This document shows, in pieces, positions 55,752 to 64,000 of a DNA stretch of 64,000 nt. The translations under genes were made by a program, and so were the position numbers. The stretch is from Plicaturopsis crispa FD-325 SS-3 (lineage: Eukaryota > Basidiomycota > Agaricomycetes > Amylocorticiales > Amylocorticiaceae): NCBI GenBank assembly GCA_000827205.1, contig KN832555.1:2344541-2408540 (forward strand), written 5' to 3'. The notes beneath the pieces are model-generated. The model had not been told where the DNA came from, did no database searches, and worked only from the letters and a program-made list of their open reading frames with translations. The number at the start of each line of letters is the position of its first letter. Position 1 is the first letter of the stretch.

Positions 55752-58581
55752 TCAATTAGGTGTATGCACAGGCCAACCCTGTACTCGCTGAATACCGAGA
55801 TCATACTCTGCAAGAAGGTCCGTGGTCTGCAATTGTGCACCATCGGTTTGCTTACCCTTTCCACGTCCGTGATGGTGAGAGTGGTAAGGGTCGGTCCCAG
55901 CCATCCCTGCAGTGCCAGTGCTGGCTACGCTGTACTGTTGAATGCGTGGATCCTGCGCTGCCCATTCTTGTATGCTAGCATAGTAGGAAACCACGGTCAG
56001 ATAAATTATGGCACCCTTGTAGAATGACCGCTATCGAGAGAACATACCGTCGCCGAATCAGGTTTTTGCGAATAGTGAAGTGCGATGCAATCACATCCTG
56101 GTTGAGCGGATCATCAGGGACCCTGTGGCGCACAAGAATCCACGAATACGTACTGCCCACAACCCATGCTTGTGTTCCGCCTTTAGCCATTCGACAATTC
56201 CGTAACGTACTGTTTGCAGCGCGATGTTCTTGTTATAAGCTATGCTTACAGCACTTTTTGGGTTGGCCTGTCCATGCCCTGGCCTAAGGTGAAGCTTTAT
56301 GAGCAAATGCGATGACAAACGTGCCGTTGACAGAGGACGTACTCGTTGTAGTAAGGCGCGTCGATGAGAATCATGCTCTGGATAGACACTAAAACCTGGA
56401 GTAATGTAGACTTTGGCGACCATTGTTCCTCTGGACGCCCTGGCCAGGTGCCGAGGAGCGATAGGCAAACCTTGCCGTTGGCATAGAGATTTGGATTGAA
56501 CCGCACGCGCCCGCCGCCGGTAGTCCTCAGATGCATCAAGGGAGGCGTATTCGGATACTCCAACGGCATGAAGCAGTCGAACTCGAAGAGGCCGCCGGCA
56601 TAAGGGGTGTCCTCTGGTCCTGCGATCATGATTTTTCTGATAAAAAAGGGCAGCTCAGTGGATCATTGGCCCGAGATAAGATCGGAGCAGCCTCACATCG
56701 CATCGTTCCGTACCTCGTCGACCCGGACGAACACCCCCGGTGGCAGACACGTCGCCATTACGGCAAGCTCCTTGACGAGGTGCAGTCGATTTTTGGGCGT
56801 CCTTGTTGAATTCTCGGTCTGTTTGAGGTTCTGAGCGTAGTTGTATCCCGTGTATTCCAGTGCGCCACTTTTCCCGACACGTCCCAGCGCAACGTGTTCA
56901 AAGGCAAGGCGTTCGCACTCCATGGAGTACGCCTTCTCCACGTCAATAGCGGTGTCCCGATCTTTGCCTTTACCAGTACGACTGCTGGGCCCGGCGGAGA
57001 TGCCTGTGGTAGATGTCTTGCCCAATACGCTCATAGCTCGCTCGATGTCATCCCTGGCGGCGATGATGTCCCCACACAACGATGTCGCCTTGACTGTAGT
57101 TTCGGTTTCCTCGTCGTCTCCGTTGCCGCCTTCTATAACATGAGTAGCGCCCGCCAAGAACGCCTCGCACTGCTTAGTGAGCTTCCGAAAGTGCTCGTAG
57201 AGCGGGGGAGCCATCGCGCGCGTCTGTTGTCCTGCATCGTTTTTCTGCATCTCCCACCTAATCTCGTCGTCCCCCCACATCCACTCTTCCAGCCCACAGC
57301 TTCTAATTTTCTCCCACCGCTGGCCGATGAGCACCTCGATCGTCAGCTCGCAGTCCGCCATGCGCCGCAGGAGCCCGATCATGGCGTAGTACGTCTCACT
57401 GCGCGCGATCCAGTCGGTCACGGAATCGTTGCGAAGTAGACTGCCAAGGAGCTCAGGCAGCTGGGAGAGGGAGAGAAGATGCCCGATCGACGCGTGGGGG
57501 AGTATATCGTATACTGCGGGAAAGTCGGCATATGGCGCCGGTAGCAGAGCCGTCAGCGCAGTTATGAAGCGCACGCATAGTTCCTCCCAGTGCTTCGCGA
57601 GGCTTTCCCCTATCGAATCGCGCGCAGGCGGTGGCTCCATATTGCATTTCCCGCCTCGACCAGAGTTCGCGTATCCACCGTAGCTAGCAGCACCGCCCGT
57701 GCCATACCCAGTACCACCAGGGCCAACGGACGTGCCCTTAGAATGCTTTTGTTTTGCGGCAGCGGCCGTCGCACGGGATGCCGATGTAGTGCGTTCTCCA
57801 ATATAGTGCCGGTCGAATCCCCCGAGCGCTTCGAAGATTGCGATTGCTCGAACAGCAGAACAACATTGATCTACGTTGCACTCGCCATTCTTGAGTCTTC
57901 CTTTGCAAGACGGGGGACATGGAATAGGCGTGAAGCAACCGCGACAATGATTAGTGCGACACTTTGAACAGCACGCGTGCAAAAGGGCCATAAGTGAGGG
58001 CGGTGGAGAGCTCGCGGAGAAAGTAACCTACATATAATGCATTGCTTACGACGTGAATTCTGGGTCAAGCAAAATTCAGAACTATGAAGACGCACATATC
58101 CTCTTGGAGACTCGACGTCTGCACCGCATTTGGAGCATTTTCGCGTAGAGGTAAAGAGGTCACGATATTGCAGAATCTGCTCATCCGGGGGAGATGCTTT
58201 GTCCACCGAAACTGCTGGAATACGCGAAGGCCCACCAGATGGAGACGTCCCGATTGCAGCAGCAGAAAGAGCAGGCGTATCCTCATCTTCCCATTGACGA
58301 GCAAGTCTTTGAGCCATCGCCTCGTCATCTTCTTCCTCGTCCAGAACAATAATTTCTGGGTCACTTCCACTCCCGGAGGCAACTTGGCTGCTGGAGGTCG
58401 ACGGGGTGTTCCACTCATCTTGCAGCTTCCTCGCCAGCGCCTCACTCTCCTCTTGCTGTCGAATCTGTGCAAGTATTACCTCTAGGTCATCCTCTTCCTC
58501 GGCATCGACGCGTTCAGTGCGAGCGCGCTTTGCGACAGAGCTCTCGGCCGATTTTTCGACAGAACGCTTTTCTCCCAGCAT
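55752..58581 (-). CDS. Large ubiquitin-conjugating enzyme with N-terminal Cys-rich module
   Basis: From [17 protein letters not shown] at 58581: acidic and coiled segments ([35 protein letters not shown]), then zinc-type pairs [14 protein letters not shown] and, after an intron, [54 protein letters not shown] middle helical region leads to the E2 core: [55 protein letters not shown] and the active-site motif [11 protein letters not shown], then [19 protein letters not shown]. Later exons give a C-terminal helix ([25 protein letters not shown]). It ends GWPVHTPN at 55752. The CLSLLGTW motif is typical of UBE2O/BIRC6-class large E2s. An upstream in-frame ATG at 58614 is possible. The Cys-rich module may make it an E2-E3 hybrid (inference). 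Confidence 0.88.
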
Positions 58582-58962
58582 GATTTGGCTCAACAAGCAG
58601 ATTTTATCGGACAAAAGCTAGCAAAAGCGACATGCAAAGTTGATGCAAAGGAATATTTTTGGACTTGAAAGGCGCGTCGACCGTCGCGTGATTGGCGCCT
58701 TTACAGCATATTTACGAGGGCCGAGTCCGAGGCCGAGCCGGGTGTATTGCCCGCCACAAGTTCACGGCGCCACCATGGCTTGTGACCCCCACACTGTCCG
58801 ACCAAGTCCGACTTCAAGTTTATAAGACTTGGGGGACTGCGACAGCAGCTTGCATTAAACCTACATCTCTCTCGCTATCTGGAATACTTGGAGATGGTAC
58901 CTGCTTGCAAGACCGTGCGGTCGCAGCTGCAACTTTACGCGCGAAGTCGTAACGCGCGCACG
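58582..58962. promoter_or_regulatory. Divergent promoter region, large E2 and isocitrate lyase
   Basis: 381 bases between the two start codons. On the plus strand TTTATAAGAC at 58819-58828 is a likely TATA box, about 140 bases before the isocitrate lyase ATG, in line with a strongly regulated gene. GTGATTGGCGCC near 58690 contains an inverted CCAAT. Whether carbon-source regulators bind was not determinable. Confidence 0.5.
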
Positions 58963-61249
58963 ATGACTTCAAGTGCACCAGCTTTCCAAACACCTAAACT
59001 GCCCTTGCAGCTTCCTGGCGTCGAGGTCGAGGCTGCAGAGTTTGAGGCGCGCACTGCCGACATGGACGCGTTCTTCTCGCAGCCTCGGTTTGCGTCCGTG
59101 AAACGGCCCTACTCGCCCTCGGCGGTCGCGTCCAAGCAAGGATCTTTGCCGGTCCTACCGTTACCTTCGACACTCCTCGCGGAGAAATTGTTTGCGCTAT
59201 TTACCCGGGCGGCCAAGGAGAAGAAACCGATACACACCATGGGGGCCATCGATCCTGTCCAAATGACCCAAATGGCTCGGCACCAGGAGGTCGTCTACAT
59301 CTCAGGATGGGCCGCCTCTAGCGTGCTTACGACAGGAAACAATGACGTTGGGCCTGATCTTGGGTGAGCGATAATATGCGTCGTCCTTTTGTGCATTTAT
59401 TTATTACCGGCTGTATCTAGCGATTACCCATATACAACGGTCCCCAACCAAGTGCACCGTATATTCCGCGCGCAGCAGCTACACGACAAGAAGGTGTACG
59501 ACGAGCGAATGTCTGCACCGGTTGAGCAGCGGGCGACCATGGATAATGTGGATTATCTTCGCCCGATAATTGCCGACGCTGACACGGGGTAAATAATTTT
59601 CTTCCTGTAACATAGCGCTCCACTCAATATACATGATTTGGATGATAGGCATGGCGGTCTTTCAGCTGTAATGAAGCTTGTCAAGCTCTTTGCAGAATCT
59701 GTGAATACCATTATGATTGTTACGAATGACTTGAACCCTTACATCTAACCTCAGGGAGCTGCCGCTATACACCTGGAAGACCAACTCCATGGCGGAAAGA
59801 AGGTATGCGACCCAAAATATTTTGTCGAGGACCGATTTGCTTACACTGTGCAATGTCAGTGTGGCCACCTCGCAGGAAAAGTGGTCGTCCCCACATCGAC
59901 CCACATCTCCCGTCTCTTAGCTTCGCGTTTCCAACTCGACCTCCTCAAGAACACGATGCTTCTCATCGCGCGAACGGACTCCGAGTCATCCAAACTGATC
60001 TCGTCCAACGTCGACAGTGCCGACCACGAGTTCGTGCTAGGCACTACCGTGAAGGGCGCGAAAGCGCTTGCAGACGTCCTCGCGGAGGCAGAAGCCAGCG
60101 GTGCGACCGGTGCCGAGGTGGATGACCTCGAGAAACAGTGGTCGGACACGCATGAGCTGTGCACATTCAATGAGGCGGTCCACAAGGCAATCCAACTTTC
60201 GAGCATAGGCGATAAAGACGCTGCATACCAGGAGTACCTGGCTGCCGCGTCTGGTAAATCTAACTCGGACGCGCGTGATATCGCGAGGGATATTCTTGAC
60301 CAAGAAATCGTCTGGAACTGGGATCGTGAGTGTTTCGCTCTTGTACTTATTCAATTGATTGATCAACACGGAATGCAGTTCCTCGCACACGGGAGGGTTA
60401 CTACCGCTACACGGGAGGTATTGAAGTATGTCCCCGAATAATCACACCGAGCAATATTTGTTCATCAATCCTACGCTTCAGGCCGCTATCAAACGCGCGA
60501 ATGCTTTTGCGCCATACTCAGATCTCATTTGGCTGGAGACGAAGGAACCCAATCTTGAGCAAGCTCGTTACTTTGCACGCAAGATTAGGGAACAACATCC
60601 TGGAAAGTACGTTGGATGACCGGTCATGTTTCCTGTCTCTTACTCCGAACTGAATAGGTGGTTCGTCTACAACTTGAGCCCAAGTTTCAATTGGTCTGCC
60701 CACGGGTTCTCTGGTGAGTACATTCCTACTATATATATTGGCCTGATGCTAACATTCAATCATCAGATGCGGACCTCAAGAACTTTGTGTTCGAGCTTGG
60801 CAAGGAGGGGTGAGGCGTTTTCGATGTTGGCATTGGCATAGTACTGATCGTCTATTATCACCGTAGCTTCGTTCTCCAACTTATCTCCTTAGCGGGCTTG
60901 CACAGCAACGCTGTCGCGACCGGTATGTCATGCTCTTGCGTACATGTGGCTCCCCACTAACCACCGTAAAACTCTAGCCGAATTGGCTGCCCGCTACAAG
61001 GAGGACGGTATGCTCGCGTATGTTGAGCTCGTTCAGCGCAAAGAGAAGGAGATCGGATGTGACGTCCTCACGCATCAGAAATGGTTAGTGCAATTATCCC
61101 TTGACTTACCCAGCCAGTAACTCACACCACTGTGCACCCTACCTAACAGGAGCGGAGCCAGCTACATCGATCGCATCCTCGCAAGCGTATCGTCGGGCTC
61201 GTCGAGCACGTCTTCCGGAGGCAAAGACTCTACGGAGCATTCTTTCTGA
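58963..61249 (+). CDS. ICL1: Isocitrate lyase
   Basis: Isocitrate lyase cleaves isocitrate to glyoxylate and succinate, the first step of the glyoxylate cycle, in peroxisomes or cytosol. The start MTSSAPAFQTPKLPLQLPG leads to FFSQPRFASVKRPYSP, ISGWAASSVLTTG, DYPYTTVPNQVHRIFRAQQ, RPIIADADTGHGG and AAAIHLEDQLHGGKK|CGHLAGKVV. The catalytic motif KKCGH is split by an intron whose acceptor lies at 59850. LLIARTDSESSKLI, then ETKEPNLEQARYF, YNLSPSFNWSAHGFSD and FVLQLISLAGLHSNAV follow. The end reads SGSSSTSSGGKDSTEHSF at 61249. Family residues of the active site (LED, KKCGH, NLSPSFNW) are all present. More than ten introns fall in the expected frame. No C-terminal SKL is present. Confidence 0.95.
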
Positions 61250-61509
61250 GTAGTAGTACTAGTAGGATCGATGATCTATTGTGTAATATGCCTAGCCAAG
61301 ATGTGCGAGTGGAATTTACAGAGCCAGTAGTAGAGACTAGAATGCAGCGGAATCAAAGAAAGCGCGTAGATGTCAATGTGAAAAGAATAAGATACAGTAC
61401 TCGTGCTAGGTGGTGATGAAGAAGTGAGATATAGCCATGCAATGCGAAAGCGGGTGGACACCACGAAATACATCCTATGAATCATAGCGTCGGCTCCGGG
61501 ACCAGTCGT
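61250..61509. other. Convergent intergenic region
   Basis: Lies between the isocitrate lyase stop and the end of the last minus-strand gene. Nothing recognised. Confidence 0.45.
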
Positions 61510-64000
61510 TCAACGCCGCATCGTGGAGCTCTGGCGCGGAGGAGGGGTGACCATGTCGAACTGCGTCGTATCCAAGCTCGGCCGAGATTCCTGTGATTCT
61601 CGCGAGGACGCGGCGGAGAGCATGGACTGGGGAGGCGACGCTCCGCCGAGAAGCGGCGATCGTGTCTGCGGCGGGGATAAAGTAGCAGACTCCGTAGACG
61701 GTGACTTCGTGGGCCGCGGCCTCTGGGATTGGCGCTGCGGGACCAAGCCCGGCACCTGCGCAGACACAAACTGTTCTGGTATCCGTGGGCTAGGGGGTAT
61801 ATCGGGCGTCACTACAGAGCCGCGCTGTCTCGACGCGTCCATGCTATTCTGCTGTCGGCTCTCGCTACTGAGGCGCTCAGAGCTTGACCGGCGACCTTCG
61901 GAGATCGAGCTCTGCGATAGACTACCTGAAGCAGACTTCCACGACTTCAATATCGATTTCCGAACACTGCTCCTCTTCTCGTTGGGCGCAGCAGGGAGAG
62001 GAGGCGAGGTCGAGGTTGATGGAGCGGGAGGAGTCCCGCCTGCGGGCTTATTAGCGCGGCGTGTAGTAGGATAAGGCGATTCCTGGTCGAAATGGAAATG
62101 ATCTAGGTTAGAATCGACGCGTTTATGCATGGGCGGGGGCGGTGGCATAGTCGATGAACCATAAGGTGACTGTGGTCGTGATAGGGATTGTGCAGGAGGT
62201 CCTTCTTTAAAACTAGGCATAGGTGGAGCGTTTGAGGTGGATGTCCGGCCACCATCGGGGGGCCCCGATATCGAATTCTTTCCGCTCTTTCTCCATAGCT
62301 TCCTGATACTTTTGACGCTCACTAGCGAAGCGGGCTTGCTTTCACCTAGGTTCTTGGAATTTGAATTTGGGTCGTCGGCGGCAGCGGAATCGACGGAAAA
62401 TCGACTTGATAAGCGGGACGGATCAGCCATCCCTGACGCAAATTTCGCTCCTCCCCTCAGCATCAAAGGTGGTGTTGGATGTACTGCCGGCGTCGCATCC
62501 CAATACGGACCCGATTGCCTATTGGGCGGTGTGTCATCCGATTCCTGTCCTGAGGATGGATATCTCCCAAATGGGTCGGGTGACAACGGGATCGGGGAGT
62601 CGCTAGTTGACATGGTGGGCGGTATAAGAGCGGAGTAGGACGCCTGCTCGGCAAGTTCACGTCGGCGTGCCTCTGACTCTGACGACATTTGGGAATCAGA
62701 GGGCACCCGGAAGGCAGGGGGTGCCGCGGTTGATACGCCATTGACCGCTAGCTGTGGAGGGGAGACAATTTGATTGCCGCTGTGGTTGGACTGGGGTGTC
62801 ATTCGTCCATTGTGCCCATTGAGTTGAGAGAACGGAACGGCGGGCCACGAGCTGCCCTCTTCACTAGGAGGCCCCATCGAAACAGGCGAAGGAGGAAAAT
62901 GGGTCTCAGTCGCGGACCGCGGAGGAGAAAGCCCGGGGACGGTCAAATCCGGCGTAGCAAGGTGGTTGTTAAGCTTATTGGGCGAGAATTGCTGAAGATT
63001 CTGTTAGTCGCCAACATGACATTAGTTTGGTGGTGGTTATAGCAAATACGTAGTGCCCTTACCCTCTCTATTTCGTCCAATTTAGCCTTCATGATGTACT
63101 GGCTTCGCCTTCGATCATGTGGATCGTTATCGTCGTACTATCAAGCGAGGTTAGCGGCATCGCCAATGGATTATTCAACATTCTCACATCGCCTAGTCCC
63201 AGGTCATAGTCGTCGAAGACACCGCCAACACGTTTCTCCTCTGCTGGACTCCTCGCTCTGTAGATGGCAAGGTCTTCTGCAGAAGATGCATCGTCTTCGC
63301 CCTGCAGGTATGGTAGGCGAGTGCCGTTGATAGCACTTCCGGGAGTCCCGTCTCCATGTCCGTCAACAGAACCATTCGCCGGAATAGCCAACGGAGGAGG
63401 TATATGCTTGCTTTTTGATGCCCTACACCTCGAATCAACGGGCAAGAATGTAGAATCAGGAAGGTGCACTAACAAACGAGGACGACCCATTTTGTCCATT
63501 ATAGCTCCCACTTCATCCTCGTCCCTGTAAATAGGCCGGCCGTCTTCGTCCAATTGATACGGATCAGGCAGTGCAGATAGCTCTGCGCCGCTGAGTGCGA
63601 GGTTAACAACGTTCGGATTGTGAGAGCGGGCTATTCCAAGAGATTGGGCATCAGCACGGATGTCCGCCCACGTATCGGCGTCCGTCCCAAAAACGTCTTC
63701 CAAAGGATCAGGGTCCTCACCACCAGATGTGACAGTCAAGTCTTCGTCCCCGTCCGCAAGAGGAGCATAACCCGCGTCCATACCGTCAATTAATGCGAGT
63801 GCAAGCGGTCCTTTGCGATCCCCTTCATCGTCTCCTGATTTCCCCCTCTTACGACTCCCGGCCCTCTTGGCATGGTTCATCCGTCGACTCCGGACCCAAG
63901 GCTCATACCACCCTGCCCTCCGCTTATCAATGTCAAACTCCACCTTTGCCAAGATCGGGATGAGAGATTGCGAGTGCAGGCCCGGCAATTCCATCCCTTC
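61510..64000 (-). CDS. Ser/Pro-rich protein of unknown function, N-terminal part beyond window
   Basis: Reading from the right edge: LHSQSLIPILAKVEFDIDK, RRAGWYEPWVRSRRMNHAK, acidic/basic linkers, DPLEDVFGTDADTWADIRA, MDKMGRPRLLVHLPDSTFL, then LNNPLAMPLTSLDSTTITI up to about 63090. An intron leads to EIERQQFSPNKLNNHLATP and a very long Ser/Pro region with NEKRSSVRKSILKSWKSAS, ending PPPRQSSTMRR at 61510. A repeated basic-Ser pattern (VSVKSIRKLWRKSGK) precedes it. The frame is open through the right edge (an ATG at 63994 may or may not be the start). I do not recognise the family. The GWYEPWV and DVFG..ADTWADI blocks look conserved-type and would be good search seeds. The tail length suggests a scaffold protein. 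Confidence 0.6.

Overview
The window is nuclear DNA of a basidiomycete fungus, most likely an Agaricomycete. The evidence is the close packing of spliced genes on both strands, introns of about 45 to 60 bases with GTGCGT, GTGAGT or GTAAGT donors, CCG/CTC-rich codon use, and gene families typical of mushroom-forming fungi: a DUF6534 membrane protein, divergent F-box/LRR proteins, a SHO1 osmosensor, and a secreted family I know only from Agaricomycetes. All exon joins were worked out by eye from reading frame, splice signals and family knowledge.

Layout, left to right. 0.3-3.3 kb: RAD5-type SNF2/RING helicase without its 5' part. 3.9-6.2 kb: gene for a secreted family protein whose first exon is split by a 476-bp TA-flanked miniature DNA transposon. 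6.56-6.69 kb: intron-containing tRNA-Leu(AAG). 7.3-10.6 kb: two minus-strand oxidoreductases (MDR type and 3-hydroxyisobutyrate-dehydrogenase type). 10.8-14.9 kb: Ark/Prk (NAK) kinase. 15.1-18.7 kb: CTR copper transporter and mitochondrial exonuclease V (EXO5/DEM1), both minus. 19.0-20.6 kb: DUF6534 protein. 20.6-24 kb: gene-poor stretch holding a second TIR element built of CCGTTTT units. 24-25.5 kb: single-pass membrane protein. 26.0-30.5 kb: SIN3 co-repressor. 30.9-32.8 kb: large single-pass membrane protein.

33-41 kb holds two F-box-like proteins, a putative small two-helix membrane protein, SYO1 (import chaperone for ribosomal proteins L5 and L11) and a small unknown protein. 41.5-46.1 kb holds WBP11 (splicing) and MAG2/RNF10 (RING E3), head to head. 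46.7-49.4 kb holds SHO1 and a multi-pass membrane protein, also head to head. Behind the latter lie decayed remnants of what look like tandem copies. 50.9-54.9 kb holds a SET-domain protein, a MAPEG-like protein and a Cys-rich protein with a C-terminal membrane anchor. 55.8-58.6 kb encodes a large ubiquitin-conjugating enzyme with an N-terminal Cys-rich module. 59.0-61.2 kb encodes isocitrate lyase. 61.5-64 kb is an unrecognised Ser/Pro-rich protein running off the right edge.

Most genes are ordinary housekeeping functions (repair, chromatin, splicing, ubiquitin, glyoxylate cycle, osmosensing, copper). I see no gene cluster, CRISPR array or phage-like or defence-like system. The strongest observation is the transposon insertion at 4032-4507: removing it together with one TA restores a continuous coding frame through the insertion point.
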